Below, in pieces: positions 26,824-34,967 of a stretch of DNA of 64,000 nt. The notes beneath the pieces were generated by a model that was given only the letters and a program-made list of their open reading frames with translations, made no database searches and was not told where the DNA came from. This stretch comes from SIG710 sp045587665. Lineage in GTDB: Bacteria > Bacillota > Clostridia > Oscillospirales > CAG-272. Position 1 is the stretch's first letter. Each line of letters starts with the position of its first letter. The stretch covers positions 15,275 to 79,274 of the forward strand of contig JAZNCT010000088.1 of assembly GCA_045587665.1 (NCBI GenBank), read 5' to 3'. A program made the translations under genes and the position numbers.

Positions 26824-28146
26824 ATGAAAATAGGATTTGTTTCTCTCGGTTGCCCAAAAAATCAGCTTGACACCGAGGTCATGCTCCATGAGATAATGGA
26901 GGCCGGCTATGAGATAACAGCTGAGGAGACCGAAGCTGATATTATAATTATTAACACCTGCGCTTTTATTGAAAGTGCAAAAAAAGAAGCTATCGACAAT
27001 ATAATCGACATCGGTTGGCTAAAGGAAAACCGCTCTCTTAGGGGCATAATCGTTACAGGCTGTCTCTCCGAAAGATACAGGGACAGCATTTTTGAGGAGC
27101 TGCCTGAGGTTGATGCAATTCTTGGTGTTGGAAGCATACACAACATTGTGGAAGCTGTAAAGAGCGTTGAAAAAGGTATAAAATATTCTTCATACGAGCC
27201 AAACGACTGCGTTAAGCTGGGCGGCGATCGAATACTCACAACCCCTGATTACACCGCATATATAAAAATTGCCGAGGGCTGTGACAACCGCTGTACCTAC
27301 TGCGCCATTCCCTCAATACGCGGCAGGTTCCGCTCAAGACCTATAGAGGATATCCTTGCCGAGGCAAAACAGCTTGAAGGCCTTGGAGTTAAAGAACTTA
27401 CGGTGGTTGCACAGGACGTTACAAGATACGGTGCAGATCTCTGCGGCGAATATAAGCTTGCTGAGCTTCTTCACAGAATAGCAGAAGAAACAAACATCCC
27501 CTGGATACGCCTGCTCTACTGCTATCCCGATAAGATAACCGATGAGCTTATCGCAGAGATCAGAGATAACGACAGAATCGTTAAATACATAGATATGCCT
27601 CTCCAGCATATTTCGGACAAAATGCTGAAGAGCATGAACCGCCACGGCGACAGCCAAATGATAAAAAGCGTTATAAGCAAGCTAAGAAAAGAAATTCCGG
27701 ATATTGTTATAAGAACGACCTTTATCGTCGGCTTCCCCGGTGAAACAGAAGAGGATTTTGACCTGCTTTGCCATTTTGTGAGAGAAACAAAATTCGACCG
27801 CATGGGTGCCTTCACCTATTCCCGTGAGGAAGGAACTCCCGCATATGATTTTGATGACCAGATAGATGAGCAGATAAAGCAAAACAGATGCGATATTCTT
27901 ATGGGTCAGCAAATGGTGATAGACTCGGAGCGCAACGAAAAGCTTATCCACAAAACCATAAAAGTCCTTTGCGAAGACTATGACGTGGTTTCTGAAGCAT
28001 ATTACGGTCGCTCATATATGGACGCCCCCGAAATTGACGGCAAAATATTCTTTACATCAAAAAAGAAGATAAAGCCCGGGGTTTTTGTAAATGTAAAAAT
28101 TGATCAGGCCGAGGATTATGATCTTATCGGCCATGTTATTGAATGA
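26824..28146 (+). CDS. rimO: ribosomal protein S12 methylthiotransferase RimO
   Basis: 440 residues. The N-terminal UPF0004 domain has Cys10, Cys46 and Cys80 for the auxiliary [4Fe-4S] cluster; the radical SAM triad is Cys153, Cys157 and Cys160 (EGCDNRCTYCAIPSIRG); a TRAM domain closes the protein. VSLGCPKNQLDTE and the overall length point to RimO rather than MiaB. The enzyme adds a methylthio group to an Asp of ribosomal protein S12. Fourteen bases before pgsA. Confidence 0.96.
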   Translation: MKIGFVSLGCPKNQLDTEVMLHEIMEAGYEITAEETEADIIIINTCAFIESAKKEAIDNIIDIGWLKENRSLRGIIVTGCLSERYRDSIFEELPEVDAILGVGSIHNIVEAVKSVEKGIKYSSYEPNDCVKLGGDRILTTPDYTAYIKIAEGCDNRCTYCAIPSIRGRFRSRPIEDILAEAKQLEGLGVKELTVVAQDVTRYGADLCGEYKLAELLHRIAEETNIPWIRLLYCYPDKITDELIAEIRDNDRIVKYIDMPLQHISDKMLKSMNRHGDSQMIKSVISKLRKEIPDIVIRTTFIVGFPGETEEDFDLLCHFVRETKFDRMGAFTYSREEGTPAYDFDDQIDEQIKQNRCDILMGQQMVIDSERNEKLIHKTIKVLCEDYDVVSEAYYGRSYMDAPEIDGKIFFTSKKKIKPGVFVNVKIDQAEDYDLIGHVIE

Positions 28147-28160
28147 TTCGGAGGTAAAAA

Positions 28161-28757
28161 ATGAATCTTCCAAATAAACTCACAGTTCTTCGTCTTTTGC
28201 TTGTGCCGGTGATAGTTGCCGTTATGCTTATTCCGATGCCCACTATTGCTTCAAATCTTTTGGCGGCGGCTATTTTTGGAGCAACAGCACTTACCGATAT
28301 GCTTGACGGAAAGATAGCAAGAAAATATAATCTCATAACCGATTTTGGAAAATTTCTTGACCCTCTTGCCGACAAATTTATGGTCATCTCAACCCTCACG
28401 GTCCTGATCTACAAATTTGAAGGAGCACTTCGTCTCTTTTGTCTTATCACAACACTCATCGTTATCATGCGTGAGCTTGCGGTCACCTCAATAAGACTGG
28501 TTGCATCAAATGCGGCAGGACTTGTGGTTGCGGCAAATATGCTTGGAAAGATCAAAACAGTTACACAGATAGTTTATATCCTGTGCGCTCTTCTTGAGCC
28601 GGTTCTGTTTGAGATTATAGAAATAATAGCATATCCCGGCTTTGCAAACTATCATATCCTCACATATGCCTCAATGCTTGCAATGACGGTCTTCACCCTC
28701 TGGTCTGGCATAAATTATCTGGCAAGCTACTGGAAATATCTTGATCCAAACAAATAA
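28161..28757 (+). CDS. pgsA: CDP-diacylglycerol-glycerol-3-phosphate 3-phosphatidyltransferase
   Basis: 198 residues, four to six membrane helices. The CDP-alcohol phosphotransferase motif is present as D-x2-D-G-x2-A-R then G-x3-D-x3-D (LTDMLDGKIARKY, DFGKFLDPLADK), the catalytic aspartates of the family. PNKLTVLRLLLVP at the N-terminus is typical of PgsA. It makes phosphatidylglycerol phosphate, the first step of anionic phospholipid synthesis. The rimO-pgsA pairing is common in Firmicutes. Confidence 0.94.
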   Translation: MNLPNKLTVLRLLLVPVIVAVMLIPMPTIASNLLAAAIFGATALTDMLDGKIARKYNLITDFGKFLDPLADKFMVISTLTVLIYKFEGALRLFCLITTLIVIMRELAVTSIRLVASNAAGLVVAANMLGKIKTVTQIVYILCALLEPVLFEIIEIIAYPGFANYHILTYASMLAMTVFTLWSGINYLASYWKYLDPNK

Positions 28758-28796
28758 GAAAAGCCTTCTTCACGCTTGTGAAGAAGGCTTTTCTTA
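28757..28796. terminator. terminator between pgsA and CotF-like gene
   Basis: An 18-base perfect stem (aagaaaagccttcttcac / gtgaagaaggcttttctt) with loop GCTT; shared by two convergent genes. Confidence 0.9.
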
Positions 28797-29252
28797 ATTA
28801 TACATATTGTTATTCTTCATATAGCTGTATAGCTGTTCGCCGTGCTGCTGCTCCTCTGCCTGAATGTGATTCAGCGTGCGTCTGTTTTCGGGAGAAGAAA
28901 ATTCAAAAACGCTCACATCATAAAGACTTGATGCGTGCTTTTCTGTTGTCAGCATATCAGTGCAAAGAAAAGCATCGTTTTTCCTGTCCTCCTCGCTTGC
29001 ATAGGAATATGCCGCCGTGTTATCATTATTTGAATTTCCTATGCTTTGAGGCATGATCGGTGTTCCACCGGAAAGCATCTCATTTATAGTTTTGAGATGC
29101 TCTCTTTCGGTTTCTGCCATATTAGAAAAAAGCTTTGAAAGCTCGGAGCTCTTTGCCTCTGCAGCATATTTTGTATATTTGTCGATGCAGAGCTGCTCCT
29201 GCCCCTTAAGATCGTTCAGAAGTGCGTTCTCTTTTGAAGTAAGTGTATTCAT
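28794..29252 (-). CDS. CotF-like spore coat/ferritin-like protein
   Basis: 152 residues, all-helical. The first part (LTSKENALLNDLKGQEQLC, KLFSNMAETEREHLKTINEML) and the second (AFLCTDMLTTEKHASSLYD, HIQAEEQQHGEQLYSYM) resemble the Coat F family, which has a ferritin-like four-helix bundle. Glu and His residues at the right spacing for a di-metal site are visible. Family members coat spores in Bacillus, but related proteins of unknown role are common in clostridia. RBS AAAGGAG. Single gene. Confidence 0.72.
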   Translation of the reverse strand: MNTLTSKENALLNDLKGQEQLCIDKYTKYAAEAKSSELSKLFSNMAETEREHLKTINEMLSGGTPIMPQSIGNSNNDNTAAYSYASEEDRKNDAFLCTDMLTTEKHASSLYDVSVFEFSSPENRRTLNHIQAEEQQHGEQLYSYMKNNNMYN

Positions 29253-29333
29253 TTCAATTCTCCTTTTATTTTGTTTTTATTTATTATTTTGCCGTTTTCT
29301 TCTCTTTATTCATAAAAAAATTATAAAATTCTA

Positions 29334-29362
29334 TTGAACTTTTCTTAACATTATGTTATAAT
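29334..29362 (+). promoter_or_regulatory. promoter of the exonuclease-thiI-ppiB operon
   Basis: TTGAAC, 17 bases, TATAAT, followed by a leader of about 80 bases. Confidence 0.8.
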
Positions 29363-29450
29363 TTAGGTATCTGTGCGCAGATAGTTTTTTTTACTTGTTT
29401 TTCGCATTTTTTTCATAAATTTACCCGTTTTAAACGGAGGAGGATATATT

Positions 29451-30539
29451 TTGGAAGAAACACTGAAGCTGAGATCGGGCGCTACTATTCCGCTCCTTAA
29501 AAAAAGCGACCCTGATTTCCGCAAATATCTGACCAGAACAACACTTTCCCAGCTCCACCTGCTCCCGGGGGGAGATCCTGTGGCATTTTCATATTCGCCC
29601 GATAGCGAAGATGTTGTGTTTTATTTTGATCCGCTTTTTGTAAAAGAAGCCCCGGCTGAGGCTTGGTACGGTCATAATCACGGTGAAAATATGACACTTC
29701 CCAGCGGAAATGTTATCGAAAAAATGAGCACAAGAAGAGCTGCCGAAAACGGCTTTTATTCAAAAGAACGCCTTTCTCAAATGTTCTATCGCCCAATAGA
29801 AGAACCGGTTGCGTATACTGTTAAAGCAAGCGGAGAAACCGTTTGGTTCTATGATAAAAAGACCGCACTTCGCTTGCCGATGCTGTGCACAAAATGCGGT
29901 AAAAATGTAAGATTCAAGCATAAGCTTTGCCAAGAATGTTATGAGGAAGAAATGGCTATCCGCCGTGCCGAGGGCGAAATTTACCGCAACGCTTTTTACG
30001 GTATGGACCCAAAAAAGGTTCTCTTTTTCGACCTTGAGCTGACAGGCTTTTACGCCCGAGACGAAATAATTTCCATAAGCATTGTGAACGGCGCAGGTGA
30101 CCTCATAATGGACACACTCGTTAAGCCGGACCACACAAAAAAATGGAAGAAAACCGAGAAAATTCACGGTATAACCCCCGAAATGGTTGAGGATGCCCCT
30201 CTTCTGGCGGATCTCATACCAAAGATCAAAGAAATATTTGAGGACTGTGACCGCCTTATCGCATACGGTGTTTCCACCGACTACAGCCATATAAAATATA
30301 TCTATGAGACCGAGGAAGAACAGGAGGCACTGCACGAAAAGGTGCGCTGCTGTGCAAACGAATTTGTTCGCTATGCTCACGAAAACCGCCCGGATGTTCT
30401 TCACGCCAGCCTTATTGACGCAATGGAATGTTTTTCTATCGAATGGCAGGGAGTTCCTCACAGCTCACTTGCAGATACATATGCCTGCGCCGCTGTTTGG
30501 AACAGGCTCTTCCCAAATTATTATAAAAACGAGGAATGA
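29451..30539 (+). CDS. DEDDh 3'-5' exonuclease with zinc ribbon
   Basis: 362 residues, TTG start with a strong GGAGGAGG seven bases upstream. Residues 1-140 are a domain I do not recognise. Cys146-x2-Cys149 and Cys160-x2-Cys163 form a zinc ribbon. The exonuclease domain starts at 189: FDLELTG (Asp194, Glu196), an Asp in AYGVSTDYSH (278) and HSSLADTYACAAVW with His337 and Asp342, the DEDDh set. DnaQ-like enzymes trim DNA or RNA. It leads an operon of RNA-modifying and RNA-processing genes, so an RNA substrate is plausible but unproven. Confidence 0.78.
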   Translation: MEETLKLRSGATIPLLKKSDPDFRKYLTRTTLSQLHLLPGGDPVAFSYSPDSEDVVFYFDPLFVKEAPAEAWYGHNHGENMTLPSGNVIEKMSTRRAAENGFYSKERLSQMFYRPIEEPVAYTVKASGETVWFYDKKTALRLPMLCTKCGKNVRFKHKLCQECYEEEMAIRRAEGEIYRNAFYGMDPKKVLFFDLELTGFYARDEIISISIVNGAGDLIMDTLVKPDHTKKWKKTEKIHGITPEMVEDAPLLADLIPKIKEIFEDCDRLIAYGVSTDYSHIKYIYETEEEQEALHEKVRCCANEFVRYAHENRPDVLHASLIDAMECFSIEWQGVPHSSLADTYACAAVWNRLFPNYYKNEE

Positions 30540-30542
30540 TAT

Positions 30543-30839
30543 ATGTTTTTTGATAAGCTTTTCGGCTCTGATAAGCCTATGCCTCCGGGAACAGACAAAG
30601 TAAAACTTCTTTGCACCGTTAATTCTCCCGAGGAAAAAGCAGTTATAGAAAGTATTCTCCGCAGCGAGCAGATCCCATATCTTATAAGAGAAAGAGGATC
30701 CGGAGAGGCGGTTCGCATTATCATGGGAGCAAACTCCATAATGGGCTGTGATATCTATGTTGATGAAGAAAAATATGATGATGCCTTTGCCCTTATTTCT
30801 CCCGATGAGGAACCGGAACAAGGCTCCGAAGAACTTTGA
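30543..30839 (+). CDS. DUF2007 domain protein
   Basis: 98 residues. KLLCTVNSPEEKAVIESILRSEQIPYL followed by a beta strand and CDIYVDEEKYDDAFALI matches DUF2007, a small domain called a putative signal-transducing protein with a PII-like fold and no established role (motif shown here in separate parts in the sequence). No membrane segment. Begins four bases after the exonuclease stop and 19 bases before thiI. Confidence 0.78.
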   Translation: MFFDKLFGSDKPMPPGTDKVKLLCTVNSPEEKAVIESILRSEQIPYLIRERGSGEAVRIIMGANSIMGCDIYVDEEKYDDAFALISPDEEPEQGSEEL

Positions 30840-30857
30840 TTTGAAAAGGATTAAAAA

Positions 30858-32036
30858 ATGAAAGAACTTTTTCTTTGCAAATGCGGCGAGATCGTGCTGA
30901 AGGGTGCAAACCACAGCTTTTTTGAAAATGCTCTAATTAAAGAACTTAAATTTCGCCTGCGTTCATACGGTAAATTCAGCATAACCCATTCCCAGAGCAC
31001 AGTTTATGTTGAACCGCAAAGCGAGCATGTTGATCTTGACGCTGTTTTTGATGCGCTTAGCCGTGTTTTCGGTATAGTTACTATCGAGCGTGCCGCTGTG
31101 TGCGAAAAGGATATTGATAAGATAAAAGAGGCAATAAAAGAATATATTCCTCGCTTCATGAGAGATAAAAAGACCTTTAAGGTTGAGGCGAAGAGAGCTG
31201 ATAAACGCTTTCCGCTTCAGTCTCCTGCCATTGCCGCAGAATGTGGCGGTGCAGTTCTCTCTGCCTTAAATTATCTGAGAGTAAACGTAAAAAATCCTGA
31301 TATTGTTGTTCGCGTTGAGGTTAGAGAAAACGCAGCATACATCAGTGCCGGCTCCTTTAAGGGGGCAGGTGGTATGCCTGTTGGAACAAACGGAAAGGGT
31401 CTGCTTCTCCTTTCGGGGGGAATAGATTCTCCCGTTGCAGGATATATGATGGCAAAAAGAGGCGTTAAAATTGATGCCGTTCATTTTGAAAGCTTCCCCT
31501 ACACAAGTGAAAGAGCTAAAGAAAAGGTGCTTTCTCTTGCAAAGTTGGTCACAAGATATTCGGGAAGTATGCTTGTTCATGTGGTCTCACTTACAAAGGT
31601 TCAGGAGGAGCTTGCAAAAAACTGTGACGAAGAATATTTCACCCTCCTTCTGCGCAGATATATGATGGCTATCGCCGAAAAAATTGCTCTTAAAAACGAT
31701 TGCCTTGCTCTTATAACAGGTGAAAGCGTCGGTCAGGTGGCTTCACAGACAATGCAGGCTATCGCGGTTACAAACGCTTCGGTCAATATGCCGGTTTTCC
31801 GCCCGTGTATCGGTATGGATAAAGAGGAGATCGTTCAGATAGCTCGCAAAATAGACACTTTTGAAACCTCTATTCTGCCTTATGAAGACTGCTGCACGGT
31901 GTTCACTCCCCGTCATCCAAAAACAAAGCCGGAGCTCTCTAAGGTTCTGGAGCAGGAAAATAAGCTTGATTTCGATGCTCTTGTTGAAGAAGCTGTCAAC
32001 AGTGCCGAACAGGTCTATATCCCTGCCGAGGTTTAA
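30858..32036 (+). CDS. thiI: tRNA 4-thiouridine synthetase ThiI
   Basis: 392 residues: N-terminal ferredoxin-like domain, THUMP domain (about 60-165) and PP-loop AANH domain with SGGIDSP (186-192). No C-terminal rhodanese domain, as usual in Firmicutes, where a dedicated cysteine desulfurase supplies sulfur. Makes s4U8 in tRNA and in some species sulfur for thiamine. CCTVFTPRHPKTKP near the C-terminus is family-typical. The desulfurase gene that often precedes thiI is not present here. Confidence 0.95.
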   Translation: MKELFLCKCGEIVLKGANHSFFENALIKELKFRLRSYGKFSITHSQSTVYVEPQSEHVDLDAVFDALSRVFGIVTIERAAVCEKDIDKIKEAIKEYIPRFMRDKKTFKVEAKRADKRFPLQSPAIAAECGGAVLSALNYLRVNVKNPDIVVRVEVRENAAYISAGSFKGAGGMPVGTNGKGLLLLSGGIDSPVAGYMMAKRGVKIDAVHFESFPYTSERAKEKVLSLAKLVTRYSGSMLVHVVSLTKVQEELAKNCDEEYFTLLLRRYMMAIAEKIALKNDCLALITGESVGQVASQTMQAIAVTNASVNMPVFRPCIGMDKEEIVQIARKIDTFETSILPYEDCCTVFTPRHPKTKPELSKVLEQENKLDFDALVEEAVNSAEQVYIPAEV

Positions 32037-32042
32037 AAAACG

Positions 32043-32672
32043 GTGCTTGATATGGCTGACACAGAAAAGCTGAATATTCCTTATCCCATTATAGTTGAAG
32101 GTAAATATGACCGTCTCCGCCTTTTGAGCGTTATAAATGCAAAAATATATACCACAGAGGGATTTGGTGTTTTTTCAAAAAATGAGCTGATCAAGCTGAT
32201 GAGGGCTCTCTCCGAAAAAACTCCTATCATTGTCCTCACCGACAGCGACGGTGCGGGAGCTCTCATTCGTTCTCATATAACATCCTCTCTCCCAAAAGAG
32301 AAGCTCATCCAGCTTTATATACCCCAGATAAAGGGCAAGGAAAAGAGAAAAAAAGAGCCTTCAAAGGCAGGCACTCTTGGAGTTGAAGGAATGGAAAGAG
32401 AACTTCTCACATCAATTTTTCTTCCTTATGCCGCCGAAAGCGCAAGCCAGGAAAACTGCTCCGATGCTTATACGAGATCTCTTGAAAATCCTCTCTCAAA
32501 AGCGGATTTTTACAGAGACGGTCTTTCGGGCAGAGAAGACAGCTCCGCAAAAAGAGATGCACTTGCAAAAAAGCTGGATCTCCCTTGCGGTATGACTGCA
32601 AATGCTCTTCTTGCGGCTCTTAAGCTTCTCGTTTCATATGAAGAATATCTTCATTTGGTATCAAGAGAATAA
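32043..32672 (+). CDS. rnmV: RNase M5-like Toprim protein
   Basis: 209 residues. The Toprim domain fills the first 110 residues: IIVEGKYDRLRL with the catalytic Glu, ITDSDG-type motif as VLTDSDGAG, and YIPQIKGKEKRKKEPSKAGTLGVEG-like residues characteristic of RNase M5, the 5S rRNA maturase. A GTG at 32043 is favoured because GAGG at the thiI end is 11 bases upstream; an ATG at 32052 is the alternative. Starts 7 bases after thiI. Lying beside mrnC supports an rRNA-processing role. Confidence 0.82.
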   Translation: MLDMADTEKLNIPYPIIVEGKYDRLRLLSVINAKIYTTEGFGVFSKNELIKLMRALSEKTPIIVLTDSDGAGALIRSHITSSLPKEKLIQLYIPQIKGKEKRKKEPSKAGTLGVEGMERELLTSIFLPYAAESASQENCSDAYTRSLENPLSKADFYRDGLSGREDSSAKRDALAKKLDLPCGMTANALLAALKLLVSYEEYLHLVSRE

Positions 32673-32694
32673 TATCTAAAAACGGAGGGTATAA

Positions 32695-33111
32695 ATGCCG
32701 GAAAATATTGACTCTAAAAACGTCACCACGGCTGCTCTTGCTTATCTTGGTGACTGCGTTGTGGAAATATGCGTCCGCTCTCTGCTTGTAAAAGAAGGGC
32801 TTTCAAGCTCACGTCATCTGAATTCCGAAGCACTTAATTTTGTAAGAGCTCCGGAGCAGGCCGAAGCTCTACATAGAATTTTGGATGTTCTCACAGAAGA
32901 AGAAAACGCTGCATACCGAAGAGGAAGAAATATCGGCCACACAAACACCCCAAAAAACTGTACTGTTTCCCAGTATAGGCACGCAACAGGCTTTGAGGCT
33001 CTTTTCGGTTATCTTCATCTTGAAGGAAAAAACGAAAGGATCAATGAGCTTTTCTGCTTGGCATATGCGGATAAAATAGAAGATCTCAGAAATAAAAAAT
33101 CAAAATTATAA
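32695..33111 (+). CDS. mrnC: Mini-ribonuclease 3
   Basis: 138 residues, an RNase III catalytic domain without the double-stranded RNA-binding domain. LAYLGDCVVEICVR holds the catalytic Asp20 and Glu24, YRRGRN and ATGFEALFGYLHLEGK are further family motifs. In Bacillus it trims 23S rRNA precursor ends. RBS GGAGGG. Together with the RNase M5-like gene upstream this looks like an rRNA maturation module. Usually found near cysS; that gene is not here. Confidence 0.94.
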   Translation: MPENIDSKNVTTAALAYLGDCVVEICVRSLLVKEGLSSSRHLNSEALNFVRAPEQAEALHRILDVLTEEENAAYRRGRNIGHTNTPKNCTVSQYRHATGFEALFGYLHLEGKNERINELFCLAYADKIEDLRNKKSKL

Positions 33112-33130
33112 ATTAAAGGAGAATTTTATT

Positions 33131-33616
33131 ATGGAAAACATAAATGTTAAAATCACCGTTCAAAATTACGGTGAGATCGAGCTTGAGCTTTATCCCGATA
33201 AAGCTCCCATAACTGTTGAAAACTTTGTTCGCCTTGTTAAATCAAATTTCTATGAAAATCTCATTTTCCACCGTGTTATCGAGGGCTTTATGATTCAGGG
33301 CGGCGGCTATGACTACCTTATGAACGATACAAATGCTGCTACGATAAAGGGCGAATTTGCTTCAAACGGCTTCACCCAGAATGATATAAAGCATACTCGC
33401 GGTGTTATCAGCATGGCAAGAACAATGATACCAAACTCTGCTTCCTCTCAGTTCTTTATAATGCACAAGGATGCTCCTCATCTTGACGGTCAGTATGCCG
33501 CATTTGGTAAAGTTACAAAAGGCATTGAGGTTGTTGACAAAATTGCTTCTGTTCCAACAAACTTCAGCGATTGCCCTGTAACCCCCGTTATGATCGAAAA
33601 GATTGAAATGATCTAA
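33131..33616 (+). CDS. ppiB: cyclophilin-type peptidyl-prolyl isomerase
   Basis: 161 residues, a single cytosolic cyclophilin domain. Family motifs: VENFVRLVKSNFYENLIFHRVIEGFMIQGG region, with the catalytic Arg in FHRV, SSQFFIMHKDAPHLDG and YAAFGKVTKGIEVVD. No signal peptide. RBS AAAGGAG. Last gene of the operon, closed by a terminator directly before the structured repeat element. Confidence 0.95.
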   Translation: MENINVKITVQNYGEIELELYPDKAPITVENFVRLVKSNFYENLIFHRVIEGFMIQGGGYDYLMNDTNAATIKGEFASNGFTQNDIKHTRGVISMARTMIPNSASSQFFIMHKDAPHLDGQYAAFGKVTKGIEVVDKIASVPTNFSDCPVTPVMIEKIEMI

Positions 33617-33624
33617 AATAAACT

Positions 33625-33652
33625 AAAATCCGTCCAAAAGGACGGATTTTTC
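33625..33652 (+). terminator. terminator of ppiB
   Basis: AAAATCCGTCC, loop AAAA, GGACGGATTTT then TCTTTT. Confidence 0.9.
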
Positions 33653-33671
33653 TTTTATAAACAAACTTCGA

Positions 33672-34398
33672 AAACAAACAAAAGCCCACTGCGTTTTCTC
33701 AACCCTAACAAACGATTTCCGATACCGAGAGCATTGAGGCGGCTTGCCTTCCCCTTTTTGCGCCGGTGATTTTGGGCGCAAAAAGGAACGGCGTGAGTTT
33801 CACGGAGCGACTTTGAAAATCGCAGACTTGCGATTTTCGGGAGCGTGGGTCCGCCGAAAGGGTGTTCTTAGAGGGAAACGCCTTTCCCTCTAAGCGCGTT
33901 TTCGTCTATTTGGGGCGTACCAAATAGACTGCCCGCGCGGCATGAGCGCAGAAAAGGTTAGAAGTTAGTTTATCACCGAGAAAAGTTATCACATATGATT
34001 TTTCAGCGACAGAGGTTTTCTGCAGTAAGTTTTTTTATATAGAGTTTCTTGCTGCACAGAATTTTAGCCTATAGATAAACGCATAGGATAAAGTTTGGCT
34101 GAAATGTTTCTATCTTCTTGCGCTCATGCCGCGCGGGCCCCTCCTTTGGCATTTCCCAAAGGAGGCAAAAGAAACATCAGAGGGGAACGCAGTTCCCCTC
34201 TGAGCACTCCCCTCCTATGAGGCCCTCGCTCCTGAAAATTGCAATTCTGCAATTTTCAAAGTCGCTCCGTAAACAGCATCGACATTCCCAAATTGCGCCA
34301 TAAAGCACCGGCGCAATTTGGGTACAGCGAACCGCCAACTGCTGTCGTTCTCCGAAACCGATCGTTCGGAGTGAAAAATCGCAGTGGGCTTTTGTTTG
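33672..34398. repeat. inverted pair of covarying multi-hairpin units
   Basis: About 727 non-coding bases bounded by AAACAAAAGCCCACTGCG and its inverse. The left copy (33672-33953, plus) and right copy (34114-34398, minus) share the same order of elements: end sequence, a 12-13 bp hairpin (33753-33786; 34287-34322), a 10 bp hairpin (33815-33838; 34234-34257), an 11-12 bp hairpin (33868-33893; 34177-34203), a 10 bp hairpin (33904-33929; 34140-34165), then GCCCGCGCGGCATGAGCGCA, identical in both. Arm sequences differ but stay complementary. The AT-rich centre (33954-34113) can form a hairpin at 34021-34056. No protein is encoded. Origin and role unknown. Confidence 0.9.
33753..33786 (+). ncRNA. 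hairpin A of left copy (covaries with 34287-34322)
   Basis: CCTTTTTGCGCC pairs with GGCGCAAAAAGG around the loop GGTGATTTTG. The partner in the right copy uses CCCAAATTGCGCC / GGCGCAATTTGGG around a loop reading GGTGCTTTAT in the same orientation. Left TTTTT/AAAAA against right AAATT/AATTT keeps pairing while sequence changes. Whether it is transcribed is not known. Confidence 0.6.
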
Positions 34399-34420
34399 GC
34401 TTGATAGATAGTTTTCTCCG

Positions 34421-34810
34421 CTATTTGAGTATCATATATATCCCCGACCAAACCACTATAATTGCAAAAATACCCTTCAGCCAAGCTGTACTGATCTTTG
34501 AAAGCAAAAATGCCCCCAAAAGCCCGCCGAGCACTGCCGGGATCACATACACCCCAAACCGACTGAAATCTATATTGCCCCGAAGGGCATATATTGCCGC
34601 TGAAAGAAAGGATATGGGCAGTGTTGCCGCTATAACATTTGCAAATATATCTCTCCTTGCCATTTCCTCTTCCGAAAGCAGCTTTTCAAGCGCAAAGGTC
34701 ATTATTATACCGCCTCCTGCTCCAAGCAGACCATTTGCAAGTCCGCCGAAAAAACCGGCAAAACAAAACAGAATCGTTCTTTCATTTGTTTTTAACTTTT
34801 CTTTTCTCAT
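34421..34810 (-). CDS. half-size TauE/SafE (TSUP) membrane protein
   Basis: 129 residues from ATG 34810 (AGG eight bases upstream; an in-frame TTG two codons earlier is an alternative). Three to four helices with the TSUP motif FFGGLANGLLGAGGGIIM and LGGLLGAFLLSKIS. Full-length TauE/SafE sulfite or organo-sulfur exporters have two such halves; half-size members usually occur as adjacent pairs. Only one is present, and its 3' side abuts the inverted repeat element, 22 bases away. It could act as a homodimer or be what remains of a pair. Confidence 0.75.
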   Translation of the reverse strand: MRKEKLKTNERTILFCFAGFFGGLANGLLGAGGGIIMTFALEKLLSEEEMARRDIFANVIAATLPISFLSAAIYALRGNIDFSRFGVYVIPAVLGGLLGAFLLSKISTAWLKGIFAIIVVWSGIYMILK

Positions 34811-34843
34811 TTTCAAGACCTAAAATTTTTGATCATATTACTA

Positions 34844-34872
34844 TTGTAATTTTTTTCAATTGGTGTTATAAT
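34844..34872 (+). promoter_or_regulatory. promoter of ftsK
   Basis: TTGTAA, 17 bases, TATAAT, about 95 bases before the start codon. Confidence 0.78.
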
Positions 34873-34967
34873 ATAAGATAGATTTTTATACTATTTTTTC
34901 TTGATCACCGCAATAATATGCGCGATAAAGAAAAAAACGTGAAAATATACGAAAGGATAATCCGATA

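Noticed and set aside
34118..34303. 61-codon ORF inside the right repeat unit
   Set aside because: Composed of hairpin arms; the pattern of changes between the copies favours pairing, not a protein.
34239..34823. 194-codon plus ORF spanning the repeat end and the TSUP gene
   Set aside because: Crosses the inverted repeat and is antisense to a recognisable TSUP gene; no RBS.
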